64,000 bases of DNA from Beijerinckia indica subsp. indica ATCC 9039 (lineage in GTDB: Bacteria; Pseudomonadota; Alphaproteobacteria; Rhizobiales; Beijerinckiaceae). The notes under the pieces are model-generated. The model was not told the origin of the DNA, did no database searches, and worked only from the letters and a program-made list of their open reading frames with translations. The first letter of the stretch is position 1, and each line of letters starts with the position of its first letter. The DNA lies in the NCBI RefSeq assembly GCF_000019845.1, contig NC_010581.1:1741501-1805500 (forward strand), in the 5' to 3' direction. The position numbers and the translations under genes are program-made. Shown one piece after another: positions 35,180-43,562 of the stretch.

Positions 35180-35551
35180 TTATAAATTTTGATCCTTATG
35201 CTCAGGTTTCCATGTGATTTCAAGGGGTCCGCGCCAGCGTCCGTGACGCCAGGGTTGCAGCCGGGGCACATTGGCATCGAGCTGGTCGGGCACGGGATCA
35301 TAGCCCGCCGTGCCCCAGGGATGGCAGCGTGACAGGCGCGCGAGCCCTATGAAGAGACCTGCCCAAACCCCATGCCGGGCCAGGGCCTCGTCCATATAGG
35401 CGGAGCAAGTAGGCAGATGACGGCATTGTGTGCCGACGAGGGAAGAAAAGGTGAGCTGGTAAAAACGGAGCAGCTTGCGCAGGCCGCGCACGGGCAGGCT
35501 CCCTGTTTGGGACCGCCCGGTGGAGGAGAGAGAACGGACAAAACGTCTCAT
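35180..35551 (-). CDS. yidD: membrane protein insertion efficiency factor YidD
   Basis: The 123-aa protein has the YidD signature: LLRFYQLTFSSLVGTQCRHLPTCSAY (about residues 27-52) with its conserved cysteines, the helix ALARHGVWAGLFIGLARLSRCHPWG, and GYDPVPD. YidD is an amphipathic inner-membrane-associated protein that helps YidC insert proteins. Unlike the canonical rnpA-yidD-yidC order, here it stands alone next to a MipA gene. The extra C-terminal stretch is Trp/Arg-rich. Confidence 0.93.
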   Translation of the reverse strand: MRRFVRSLSSTGRSQTGSLPVRGLRKLLRFYQLTFSSLVGTQCRHLPTCSAYMDEALARHGVWAGLFIGLARLSRCHPWGTAGYDPVPDQLDANVPRLQPWRHGRWRGPLEITWKPEHKDQNL

Positions 35552-35884
35552 CCGTATGGGTCCTTTCGACCGGACAGCAAGTCCGGGAGCAGTAATTAAC
35601 TACGCGTTTGGAAGAAAACGGTTTTATCGACAAGTTATCGCGATTTCCCTCTCAAGATCCTGTTTCCGGCAGGTCCGAAAAAGGGGAGCAATGGAGCAAT
35701 AATCTCGGGCCGCATTCTTGACCACCGTGAAAGGGTATCCTTGAGGAATGGTCTTGTATTGACTAGAGCCGGGATATGAGTTTGGCCCCGTAAGGCCAGG
35801 ATCAAGAACGAGTGTTGCAGATATACACTGGTCGAAACCGGCTGGAGTGCCCATAGTGGCTCTGCAACGAATCTGTGCATCAGA
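35552..35884. other. intergenic region between divergent yidD and MipA/OmpV genes
   Basis: A 333-bp gap that must carry two divergent promoters. I see no tRNA, strong hairpin or recognisable small protein; the open frames in it are unrelated to any family I know. Confidence 0.4.
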
Positions 35885-36751
35885 GTGCTTGAAGTGTCTT
35901 TTTGCAAATCCCTGCGAGCCGCGCTCCTTCTTTTCCTCGGGACGCAAGCCTCGATGGCCGCGGATCTGACCCCTCCAAAAGCGGCGACTCCGAAAGTGAC
36001 GACGCAGGAGGCGCCGGAAAGTTGGTATGTCACCTTGGGCCTTGGCCCAGAAATGGTGCCTTCCTTTCCCGGTTCAAAGGGATTTCGAGCGGTTCCGACA
36101 GCCCATTTCGGTTGGGGCAAGTCCGATCCTTTCTACGCGCCCGATGACGGTTTCGATATCGCGCTGCTCGATCTCGGCTGGCTCCGGGCTGGCCCGGATG
36201 CCCGCTTGCGTGAATCCCGGACGCTGGGCAATGGCAACGCCAATTTCTATGGCTTGCACAATATCGACTGGACGTTCGAAATTGGCGGATTCACCGAGGT
36301 GTGGCTTGCTGATTTCTTGCGCACCCGCTTGGAATTGCGTCAGGGCGTGAATGGCCATAAGGGCCTGGTCGGCGACGTCATGATCGATTACGTCTATCGC
36401 CAGGGCCCGTGGACCTTCTCTATCGGTCCACGCATGGCCTTGGGCAATAATACCTTCATGAAGGCCTTCTTCTCTGTGACGCCCCAGGAAGCCGCGCTGA
36501 ACGGACGCGTCTATCCTTATAATGCGTATGGCGGCATGACCTCGTTCGGTGCTCTCACATCCATCAAATATCAGTTCAACGAGGCCTGGAGTTTCAATCT
36601 GTTCGGCGGCTATCAGCGCCTGATGGAGAGCGCGGCGGAAAGCCCAATCCCCAATCGGCTCGGATCCAGCAACCAATATACGGTTGGCGGCATCATCGCC
36701 TATACGTTTGATCTCAAACAAGCGACCCATGCCATCGGGCTCGATTTCTAG
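35885..36751 (+). CDS. MipA/OmpV family outer-membrane protein
   Basis: The 288-aa protein has a signal peptide ending at SMAAD (about residue 26) and the MipA/OmpV barrel pattern: WYVTLGLGPEMVPSFPGSKG at about 47-66, alternating amphipathic strands, FGALTSIKYQFNEAWSFNLFGGYQRL and a C-terminal aromatic Phe typical of outer-membrane proteins. Members act as scaffolds for murein synthesis enzymes or as porin-like channels. GTG 35885 is the listed start; another GTG three codons later is possible. It is divergent from yidD. Confidence 0.88.
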   Translation: MLEVSFCKSLRAALLLFLGTQASMAADLTPPKAATPKVTTQEAPESWYVTLGLGPEMVPSFPGSKGFRAVPTAHFGWGKSDPFYAPDDGFDIALLDLGWLRAGPDARLRESRTLGNGNANFYGLHNIDWTFEIGGFTEVWLADFLRTRLELRQGVNGHKGLVGDVMIDYVYRQGPWTFSIGPRMALGNNTFMKAFFSVTPQEAALNGRVYPYNAYGGMTSFGALTSIKYQFNEAWSFNLFGGYQRLMESAAESPIPNRLGSSNQYTVGGIIAYTFDLKQATHAIGLDF

Positions 36752-36805
36752 GCATCGACCCTAAATGGAAATATCCCGCAGAGGGAATCTTGCGCGTTCT
36801 CAAAA

Positions 36806-36857
36806 CGCTAGAGCCTATTTCAGATTCTGATCCTGGTTTAACGGATTGGCTCTAGCG
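36806..36857. repeat. TAGAGCC palindrome
   Basis: CGCTAGAGCC at 36806-36815 pairs perfectly with 36848-36857, about 55 bp after the MipA/OmpV stop. It could end that transcript or the convergent scaffold gene. The end motif resembles those at 628 and 16457. Confidence 0.5.
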
Positions 36858-36889
36858 CCTAAATCCCAAAAGAACATCTTATCCGCAGC

Positions 36890-37369
36890 TTAAGACGCCG
36901 CGGAAGCGGCATCGGCGGCATCGATCTGATTGAGACAATCGACGATGGCCTCGAAGGTCAGAAGCGTGGACGTGTGCCGGGCCTTGAAATCACGGACTGG
37001 TTCGAGCACCGCGAAATCAGCCCATCGTCCCTCTGGCGGCGCGCCATTGGCTTTGAGCATGGCCCGCATGGTCTCCCGCAGGGCTCGCAATTCCGGCCCC
37101 GTCGAGCCGATCACATGACGCGCCATAATGGAAGCCGCCGCCTGGCTCAAAGCGCAGGCTTTGACGTCATGGGCGAAATCGACCACCTTGCCATCCTGCA
37201 TCTTGAGATCAACGATGATCGTGGAACCGCAGAGCTTGGAATGAGCCTTGGCGCTGGCGTCCGGTTTTTCGAGTCGTCCGAGCCGTGGTATGTTCCCTGC
37301 TAGATCAAGGATCTGTTGGTTGTAAAGATTGGTCAGCATCGATTCCGCTTCGGTTCGGGTGACGGCCAA
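36890..37369 (-). CDS. SufU/IscU-like iron-sulfur scaffold protein with altered ligands
   Basis: The 159-aa protein has the NifU N-terminal fold: LYNQQILDLAGNIPRLGRL, KLCGSTIIVDL with Cys47, and VKACALSQAAASIMARHVIG with Cys72. Two usual features differ: the CGD motif is CGS (Ser49), and the third ligand Cys is Ser134 in ARHTSTLL. True SufU/IscU use three Cys plus Asp, so this protein may not assemble a cluster in the standard way. It stands opposite folE. I believe this form is shared by other Rhizobiales, but that was not checked. Confidence 0.82.
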   Translation of the reverse strand: MAVTRTEAESMLTNLYNQQILDLAGNIPRLGRLEKPDASAKAHSKLCGSTIIVDLKMQDGKVVDFAHDVKACALSQAAASIMARHVIGSTGPELRALRETMRAMLKANGAPPEGRWADFAVLEPVRDFKARHTSTLLTFEAIVDCLNQIDAADAASAAS

Positions 37370-37531
37370 GATAACATCCTATATAGGGATGGGGAGCTTG
37401 GCGAACGAGGTCCCGATTTTTGGTTTGAAGCTCTAGCAAATATTATCCCAGGTACGCATCTCTAGCCCGTAACGGTGCCTGGGCCAAAAGCAGCAGCGGG
37501 CTTTTCCTCTTAACTTATCGGGAGGCGCCAC

Positions 37532-38173
37532 ATGGATGACGTGGTTAAGTCCTTACTCCAAAGAACGACTTCTTCCTTGACCAAACCTGCTCCTGCCCGT
37601 CCCTCTCGCGAAGAGGCCGAGGCCGCCGTCGAAGTGCTGTTGCGCTGGACGGGCGATGATCCATCCCGCGAGGGTTTGCGCGATACGCCAAAGCGCGTCG
37701 TCAAGGCTTTCGAGGAATTCTTCTCCGGCTATAACGCCGACGCGTCCGATGTCCTTTCGCGCGTCTTCGAGGAGGTGCACGGCTACGACAATATGGTGCT
37801 CGTGCGGGACATTCCTTTCTCGTCCCACTGCGAGCATCATATGGTGCCCTTCTTCGGGGTCGCCCATATCGGCTATTATCCTTCGGAAGCCGGTGTGATC
37901 GGGCTTTCGAAGCTCGCCCGCCTGGTCGATATTTTCGCCAAGAGATTGCAGACTCAAGAGGCTTTGACCGCTCAGATTATTGGGGCGATCGACGAGCATT
38001 TGCAGCCCCGCGGCTGCGCCATTATGCTTGAGGCGGAACATATGTGCATGTCGATGCGCGGAGTGCAAAAACACGGCACATCTACGCTCACAACGCAATT
38101 TACAGGTGTTTTCAAAAACGATCCGGCCGAGCAGGTTCGCTTCTTCGGCATGGTCCGCAACCCGAAGAGTTGA
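37532..38173 (+). CDS. folE: GTP cyclohydrolase I
   Basis: The 213-aa protein makes 7,8-dihydroneopterin triphosphate for folate. Its core is intact: [19 protein letters not shown] (41-59), [21 protein letters not shown] with the zinc Cys and His, [20 protein letters not shown], and [21 protein letters not shown] with the second zinc Cys. The first ~25 residues are variable, as usual. The ATG follows GGGAGGCGCCAC. A palindromic repeat begins shortly after the stop. Confidence 0.96.
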   Translation: MDDVVKSLLQRTTSSLTKPAPARPSREEAEAAVEVLLRWTGDDPSREGLRDTPKRVVKAFEEFFSGYNADASDVLSRVFEEVHGYDNMVLVRDIPFSSHCEHHMVPFFGVAHIGYYPSEAGVIGLSKLARLVDIFAKRLQTQEALTAQIIGAIDEHLQPRGCAIMLEAEHMCMSMRGVQKHGTSTLTTQFTGVFKNDPAEQVRFFGMVRNPKS

Positions 38174-38290
38174 CAGCTAGAGCCTCAACCTCGAACATCC
38201 GTTTTTGGTTAACGCTCTCTTCGAAAATGTATCAAATCGATCCCACAAATGGGATCGATTTCGGTTTGACACTTCGCTGCGAGTCTCGAT

Positions 38291-38962
38291 TTATGGGCTT
38301 TCAGCTAATTTTACGCCCATGAAAGAAACGTCCAGCCTCGTATATTTACTTTTGTTATTGATTTTTCTTAAAAAGACAAGGTTAAGCGAGCCACTAGAGG
38401 TGGCTGTATTTTCACGTGGATTCGTCAAGTGACCAATCAGCCGGAATCCCAATTGCTGCTCAGGCGCAAGCGTTGTGATATTGATATCGGAAACATGCTC
38501 TGGACATTGATTTGCGAAGTTGATTGAATAAACACACGTTCCGAGCCCATGCACCTCGAAATTTGGCAATGAAGCAGGCGGGTCCGAGAGTTCAAGGCTT
38601 GAAAGGGAAGGAATAATTTGAAGATAGGCCTCTTCTGCTGAATGGTTCACTACGCTTACACTCGCATAGACTATTTTAGAGTGTGGATCGAATACGAACT
38701 CCCTGACCGTAAATTGGAGACTGGATCGCTCGGCCTGTGGCATTGGAGTCTGATCTGAAATTGAGGCTTCGGCCACCTGCACGTATTTGGCAGGCGCGCA
38801 TGGACCCGATACAGCAACATGATTATTGTTGCCTTGGACTAGGATTGTGCAGTCGCCCGAATTATGGGCTGATTCTGGCTGTCCTACACCAGCGGCAGGC
38901 AAGAATATTGTAGCGGCACCAACGGCGATTGTGGTCAATCTTTGCTTAAAACACTTTGGCAT
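38291..38962 (-). CDS. secreted hypothetical protein with an Asn-rich motif (downstream member of a pair)
   Basis: I do not recognise the 223-aa protein. It has a signal sequence (IAVGAATIFLPAAGVGQ, residues about 12-28) and soon after the motif CTILVQGNNNHVAV, which looks like a turn of a beta-helix. The rest (about 75-200) reads like a beta-sandwich, with FVFDPHSKIVYASVSVVNHSAEEAYLQI, and has scattered cysteines that could form disulphides. GC is lower than around it. It follows, two bases apart, another secreted protein that carries a similar Asn-rich tail, so the two probably work together outside the cytoplasm. Confidence 0.6.
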   Translation of the reverse strand: MPKCFKQRLTTIAVGAATIFLPAAGVGQPESAHNSGDCTILVQGNNNHVAVSGPCAPAKYVQVAEASISDQTPMPQAERSSLQFTVREFVFDPHSKIVYASVSVVNHSAEEAYLQIIPSLSSLELSDPPASLPNFEVHGLGTCVYSINFANQCPEHVSDINITTLAPEQQLGFRLIGHLTNPRENTATSSGSLNLVFLRKINNKSKYTRLDVSFMGVKLAESP

Positions 38963-38964
38963 TA

Positions 38965-39438
38965 TTACTTTCCACTATTAATGGAAATAGAATTTCCTAC
39001 TCCACGAATGATATTAACATTGTTGCCATTGTTTATGATGGAATTCGAAGTGCTCTCTCTGTCAATGGGCTCTGGCGGTTGGGCAAACTTTCCGTATAAT
39101 TCAGAGATCATTTTCAATTGGTTTGCTTTGGAAATGCTTTTGTCATCAGCCAGAGTTTGACATTGTAAATAGAGTATCCTCTCCCACATATAGACTGAAC
39201 TGGCATTCGGGAATTGCTGGATGACGCTCGTCGCTACCGTTCTGTAGGTATGTTCCGCCGAGCCGCCTACCCCCGCCAATTTTTTGAACAGACCGTCGAC
39301 GGCAGCGTTGAGTTTCCTTGTCGACGAAATATCCGTATTTTGAGGAGGAGTTGGGCTCAATTCCCTACAGTCTAGAGCGGATACCGAACTGGCCGGCAGC
39401 ATCATCGTCAGGCTCAATAGAGGGATTAAGCTGCGCAT
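38965..39438 (-). CDS. secreted hypothetical protein with an Asn-rich C-terminal tail (upstream member of a pair)
   Basis: This 157-aa protein has a signal peptide (MRSLIPLLSLTMMLPASSVSA) and an early Cys, then a helical region (AAVDGLFKKLAGVGG, TYRTVATSVIQQF, KANQLKMISELYGKF) and a tail with NSIINNGNNVNIIRG and GNSISIN. ATG 39438 is chosen since GGGAG lies six bases upstream; in-frame ATGs at 39450 and 39480 are weaker. The tail resembles the GNNNHV motif of the downstream gene, two bases away. Lower GC than the neighbours suggests acquisition. No family is recognised. Confidence 0.6.
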   Translation of the reverse strand: MRSLIPLLSLTMMLPASSVSALDCRELSPTPPQNTDISSTRKLNAAVDGLFKKLAGVGGSAEHTYRTVATSVIQQFPNASSVYMWERILYLQCQTLADDKSISKANQLKMISELYGKFAQPPEPIDRESTSNSIINNGNNVNIIRGVGNSISINSGK

Positions 39439-39749
39439 TTGAGCTCCCATCTCTTTGCCGCGCTTCCATGGCAGAGTCATGCAGCCAGAGACATCGGCCG
39501 TGAACTACTGAGACGTTTGCTCATCTCTGCTGTCTACGCTTAGATATTTAGACCAGCGTTGATGGTTCGGATCAAGCTTGAAATACCTTCGCTCTCTCGT
39601 CGCGATTTTGTCGACGCAACCAACCGTGTGATTGCTTCAGAGGGCGAAGCCTTGACCTTACACTGTTTCCGACACGCCCATTTTGCTCTATCTTTTAAGC
39701 TGGATTATAAAATCCAGTAAAATCAATCATTCGTAGTGACAGGCTCAAG

Positions 39750-40208
39750 ATGACAATGCCGGCGGCGGTTTTCCCCAGCGCAGACAGCAAGGCGGACCTT
39801 GAGGAAGGGACGAGGTTCACGCCGCGTTTCGACAAGGATGGTCTGATCACCTGTGTGACATTGGACGTGCGTGACGGCCAGATCCTGATGCTCGCCCATA
39901 TGAATGCCGAATCGCTCCGGCTCACGCTGGAAACGGGAGAGGCCTATTATTGGTCACGCTCACGGCAAAAATTGTGGCGCAAGGGTGAGACCTCTGGTCA
40001 GATTCAGAAGGTTAAGGCGATTCACACCGATTGTGACCAGGACGCGCTGCTTCTCAGCGTCGAGCCCGGCGGCGATGGCGGAGCTTGTCATACGGGGCGG
40101 AGAAGTTGTTTCTATCGCCGCGTCATCGCGGGTGAGAAAGGAACCGGGCTAGTTTTCGAGGAGGAGACCACAGCCGATGTTTCAGCAAAAGAGCATCCCG
40201 CTCACTGA
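39750..40208 (+). CDS. hisI: phosphoribosyl-AMP cyclohydrolase
   Basis: The 152-aa protein catalyses the third step of histidine synthesis. It has the conserved metal and substrate blocks: [46 protein letters not shown] (about 38-83), [21 protein letters not shown] with Cys and Asp ligands, and [12 protein letters not shown]. No HisE fusion is present, as is usual for alphaproteobacteria. The ATG at 39750 lies in a GACAGGCTCAAG context without a strong ribosome site. Other his genes are not nearby. Confidence 0.96.
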   Translation: MTMPAAVFPSADSKADLEEGTRFTPRFDKDGLITCVTLDVRDGQILMLAHMNAESLRLTLETGEAYYWSRSRQKLWRKGETSGQIQKVKAIHTDCDQDALLLSVEPGGDGGACHTGRRSCFYRRVIAGEKGTGLVFEEETTADVSAKEHPAH

Positions 40209-40374
40209 CCGGCCTGTATCAGTCCAAGGTGCGACGAAACGGGCATGAAGCCGTTGAAAAATTCGCTTGGACATTGAATTGAAAAAAGTGGGCAAACGTG
40301 TCCAGGCTTAAAAATGAGCCGGGAGCGAAATCCCTTACCGACGCCGAATGCATCACATCCGGCGGCGGTCATTG

Positions 40375-40806
40375 TTAGGCCATCGCGATATATTCGAGAA
40401 TGGCGTTTTTCTCTTTTTCCATTTCCTCAAGGCGATATTTGACCACGTCGCCAATAGAGACGAGGCCGCACAGGCGCCCATTCAAAAGGACAGGGAGGTG
40501 GCGGAAACGACCCCTGTTCATCTTGCTGACAGTCTCGTGAACGGTTTCGTCCTCGCTGACTGTGACGACATGGGACGTCATATGCGTCGAAACGGCATCT
40601 TCCAAGGCAATGGGGCCGCGCTGGCCGAGGGCCATAACGATATCGCGTTCTGAAATAATGCCAAGCAGATGGCCATGGGCGTCGGTCACGACCACTGCGC
40701 CAATCTTATTCTTCATTAAGATTTCGGTAACTTCAAGCAAGGTACGATGCGGCTGGACGCCGATGACACCTCGTCCCTTGGTCGCGAGAATGCGCGCGAC
40801 GGTCAT
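40375..40806 (-). CDS. CBS-domain pair protein
   Basis: The 143-aa protein is little more than two CBS domains: the first around residues 10-65 (LLEVTEILMKNKIGAVVVTDAHGHLLGIISERDIVMAL), the second around 75-135 (ETVHETVSKMNRGRFRHLPVLLNGRLCGLVSIGDVVKY). CBS pairs bind adenine nucleotides and act as energy sensors or regulatory partners. The ATG 40806 has GGGAGGATTG upstream. Stand-alone forms like this are common in Rhizobiales and have no known target here. Confidence 0.9.
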   Translation of the reverse strand: MTVARILATKGRGVIGVQPHRTLLEVTEILMKNKIGAVVVTDAHGHLLGIISERDIVMALGQRGPIALEDAVSTHMTSHVVTVSEDETVHETVSKMNRGRFRHLPVLLNGRLCGLVSIGDVVKYRLEEMEKEKNAILEYIAMA

Positions 40807-41085
40807 TTGCAATCCTCCCATTGTTGCATGAGGCCCGATCATGTTGATCTGATTCGGTGTTCACGCTCTTCGATTTTGAAGTTTCACCAGGCTTGTTTCT
40901 GAGTAGAAACAGGTTTGCACCTCGTGCCGCTGGGTTTAAACACCCTATTATGGTCCAGCATGCCCTGATTTTGCTTGGCGTGCAAGCTGTAAACAATGGC
41001 CTCTGGCTCACGGCATTCCTTGAAAATAAGACGCAATGGGCGCCCCGCCAGAGGGGCTTAACCAAAACCTTGAAATTTTTTGGCT

Positions 41086-41853
41086 TCAGCGCTGCTGCGG
41101 AATCGTACCGGCGGCGCCAGCGGTGCCGGCCGGGCCGTTATTATTGCCATTGTTGCTATCGTTGCCGTTGCTGCCATCGTTGGCGGGCTGCTTCATCGGC
41201 TGCCGTGCAATGATCGGAAAGATCAGAGGGGGCACGGGTTTGACGCCATTATTCACAGGCGTTGCGCGCAAAATCACTTGTTTCGGCAATTCCTGCCTGC
41301 CCTGCCCCGCGTCTGCCTTTCGATCATCTCGTCGGTCATCATCCCGTCGCTCCCGCTCGATAATTGTGAAACGCAGCCGATAGGGTCCGTCCAACAGGAC
41401 CAAGCCACCGGAGCCGGCACCATCGGAAGCGCCCCCCTCGTTCGCAAAAAAAGCCGGATCGAAGGCTGTGGCCCGGCGTAGCAGCCGATCACCTCGCGCA
41501 TTTTGTTCGATAAACAAGTGCACGTTCTGCAAGCCGTCTCGGCGGCCGATTTGTTGCCCACGCCGCACGAATGACAAGGCATTGGCGCTGGCCGTGAAAG
41601 CGAGTGAAGGAGGGTCACCCGCCCCGACCGCTAGCGGGAGGCTTTCCTCCAGGTCCTGGGTGAGGCGTAAAGTGGCAAGCATCCATTGATCCTGCCATTC
41701 TGGAGCCCCCTGCCCCTTCCACCAATGAGCAAGAAGATGATCAAGAGCGGGAATCACGGAAGCCATCAGAAAGGCGGCTAAAGCAAGCGCGACCATGGTC
41801 TCGACCAGGGTGAAGCCCGCGCATTTCTTATCTGCTGGTCTCGTATCCTCCAC
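41086..41853 (-). CDS. gspJ: type II secretion minor pseudopilin GspJ
   Basis: A prepilin leader with GFTLVETMVALALAAFLMASVIPALDHLL follows a short charged leader; the G/F junction is the GspO cleavage site, and Glu at +5 is present. The remainder is a variable pseudopilin body ending in a Asn/Gly-rich low-complexity tail (NGNDSNNGNNNGPAG). GspJ caps the pseudopilus with GspI, K and H. GTG 41853 is chosen because GGAG stands six bases upstream; an ATG at 41922 would overlap gspI by 50 bp. It is the last gene of the minus-strand gspEFGHIJ unit. Confidence 0.88.
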   Translation of the reverse strand: MEDTRPADKKCAGFTLVETMVALALAAFLMASVIPALDHLLAHWWKGQGAPEWQDQWMLATLRLTQDLEESLPLAVGAGDPPSLAFTASANALSFVRRGQQIGRRDGLQNVHLFIEQNARGDRLLRRATAFDPAFFANEGGASDGAGSGGLVLLDGPYRLRFTIIERERRDDDRRDDRKADAGQGRQELPKQVILRATPVNNGVKPVPPLIFPIIARQPMKQPANDGSNGNDSNNGNNNGPAGTAGAAGTIPQQR

Positions 41854-41872
41854 GCTTTTCTCCGATATCCTC

Positions 41873-42502
41873 TTATTCTTGTTCTTGCGATGGGCGGATG
41901 AATGCGAGCTTGGCTGTTGCATAATTCAGCACATGACCGGACGGTGTCGTGAGATGGATGCGCGCCTCGACTCTGGCAATGACCGGGGGTGGTCCTTTAT
42001 CTTCTCCAGGCTTTTGAGCTGCTCCGGGCTGTTGAGCATTATTGGCCGCGGCATTTTGATCCTGGCTCGGCATGGGGGCCGGAGGAAAAGCGGACGGCCG
42101 CGTTTGCACCTGAACGGGCCGGGTCTCGATGCGATAATGAAAACCTGCACGGGTTCCAGTCAGGTCGGTGAGTTGGTTCTCGCGCCATTCCATCGCCAAA
42201 GTCCGCGCGAGCACTATGCCACGGAGGGTCGTTTCACCAAGATCGGAGGACGCTCTCGCCGAGATGAAACCACGCGTCAGGACGGCCATAAAAATCGCGG
42301 CGACGGCGAGCGCGGCCAGGGTTTCGACCAAGGTGAAACCGCGAGAGCCCTGCCTGTTTCCTCCGAACCGGAAGATCTTGGCCATTCCCAGCGATGCTTT
42401 GGGAGCTGAGAAAGTATCCGTTCCCGTTTGGTCAGAACCTTCCGGCCCGTCCAAAGGCTGATGGGTGCCGCAGCGTGGCAGGGGCTTTGACAGATCGATC
42501 AT
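41873..42502 (-). CDS. gspI: type II secretion minor pseudopilin GspI
   Basis: This 209-aa protein has the prepilin motif RGFTLVETLAALAVAAIFMAVLTRGF with G/F cleavage and Glu+5, preceded by a long charged leader of about 55 residues. The motif RTLAMEWRENQL, near residues 95-106, matches the conserved GspI segment LA..k...l. A Pro/Gln-rich stretch (QTRPSAFPPAPMPSQDQNAAANN) interrupts the body. The ATG at 42502 overlaps the gspH stop (ATGA), showing coupled translation. Confidence 0.86.
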   Translation of the reverse strand: MIDLSKPLPRCGTHQPLDGPEGSDQTGTDTFSAPKASLGMAKIFRFGGNRQGSRGFTLVETLAALAVAAIFMAVLTRGFISARASSDLGETTLRGIVLARTLAMEWRENQLTDLTGTRAGFHYRIETRPVQVQTRPSAFPPAPMPSQDQNAAANNAQQPGAAQKPGEDKGPPPVIARVEARIHLTTPSGHVLNYATAKLAFIRPSQEQE

Positions 42503-42984
42503 TGGCGCGCGTCGGCCTCTCCCCGTTGAATATCCACTGCGCCTGTCGTTCCATTGACGCGCAGCCGGACCACGCGTCGCGCTTGTTGGAATTTCAAGAT
42601 AGCGCCGCAATTCTGCCCGTCGGGCTGGAAGATCAGCGTGAGGGTGGCGCCTTGTGTGTCACAGCCATTGCCGGCCGTCATGTCGATGGCGAGATCGACG
42701 GGAAAGGTGACCGTATCGCGAGTCCCGCTGAGTTGACGCCTATTTGGATCGAAACGGGCCGCTGCTGGCCGCCCCGCCTCAATCGCCGCCGATCTTGTAT
42801 CGCGCAAGGTCGCCGCTGATCGTGCCAGAAGAGCCTCCAGAGGCAAGGTTGAGGTTCTTTGCGCGACCCAGGGCAAGATCAGGGCGAAGAGCAGGCCTGC
42901 GATAGCGAGCGCAGCAACAATTTCGAGCAGGACAAAGCCTGCCCGAGCCTCGTGCCGTAGCGTCTCGGCTTTTTCGTCTACCAA
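42499..42984 (-). CDS. gspH: type II secretion pseudopilin GspH
   Basis: The 161-aa protein has a variant prepilin motif AGFVLLEIVAALAIAGLLFALILPWV, with the Glu+5 and a long hydrophobic helix. The body contains LLARSAATLRDTRSAAIEAGRPAA and FDPNRRQL, as in GspH. It ends in IQRGEADARQ. It overlaps gspG by seven bases and gspI by four, consistent with a compact operon. The motif's FVLLE instead of FTLLE is a mild departure. Confidence 0.84.
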   Translation of the reverse strand: MVDEKAETLRHEARAGFVLLEIVAALAIAGLLFALILPWVAQRTSTLPLEALLARSAATLRDTRSAAIEAGRPAAARFDPNRRQLSGTRDTVTFPVDLAIDMTAGNGCDTQGATLTLIFQPDGQNCGAILKFQQARRVVRLRVNGTTGAVDIQRGEADARQ

Positions 42985-43484
42985 CTGGTCACGGCTCCAG
43001 CGCCAGGCTCAGTGGAACCCTCGCGCCCGCTCGGGCCAAGCGAAACGATATCATAAGGCCGGCCATTAGCGCCGGGAGAACGATAAAGATAGGGATGGTT
43101 CCAGGGATCACGCGGGACGCTTGTCCCCTTCAGATAGGGACCGTTCCAATTGCTTTGTCCCGGCGGTGGTGCAGACAGCGCCATCAACCCTTCATTGGTG
43201 GACGGAAAGCGGCCGGCATCCAGGAAATAAAGATCGAGCGCGTTCTTGAAACTTTCGATCTGGATATGCGCCGTTTTGACTTTTGCTTCGGAGAGCTGGC
43301 CGAGCACGCGCGGTGCGACGAGACCGACGAGAAGGCCGATGATGGCAAGAACGACAAGCATTTCGACGAGGGTGAAACCCGCTTTGGACGCGGATGCCAC
43401 ATCAGCCTGGGCCGGCTCGCGTCGCTTGTCCCATAGTCGAAGAAAATGGAGCGGCCGGATCAAACGAATGTCATTCATGGACAA
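42978..43484 (-). CDS. gspG: type II secretion major pseudopilin GspG
   Basis: The 168-aa protein has AGFTLVEMLVVLAIIGLLVGLVAPRVLGQLSEAK, the hallmark of GspG, followed by AHIQIESFKNALDLYFLDAGRFPSTNEGL, WNGPYLKG, PRDPWNHPYLYRSPG and a GREGSTEP loop, all conserved for calcium binding. It is the major subunit of the pseudopilus that drives substrates through the secretin. The leader (about 36 residues before the cleavage site) is longer than usual, so an internal start is possible. gspF lies upstream on the same strand. Confidence 0.95.
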   Translation of the reverse strand: MSMNDIRLIRPLHFLRLWDKRREPAQADVASASKAGFTLVEMLVVLAIIGLLVGLVAPRVLGQLSEAKVKTAHIQIESFKNALDLYFLDAGRFPSTNEGLMALSAPPPGQSNWNGPYLKGTSVPRDPWNHPYLYRSPGANGRPYDIVSLGPSGREGSTEPGAGAVTSW

Positions 43485-43562
43485 GGTCCCTTGTTGCGGG
43501 TCGAGAAGACTTTTTGGGCAAAGATAATGTCGATCGCTTGACGTTGATCGACCGGCCCTCGA

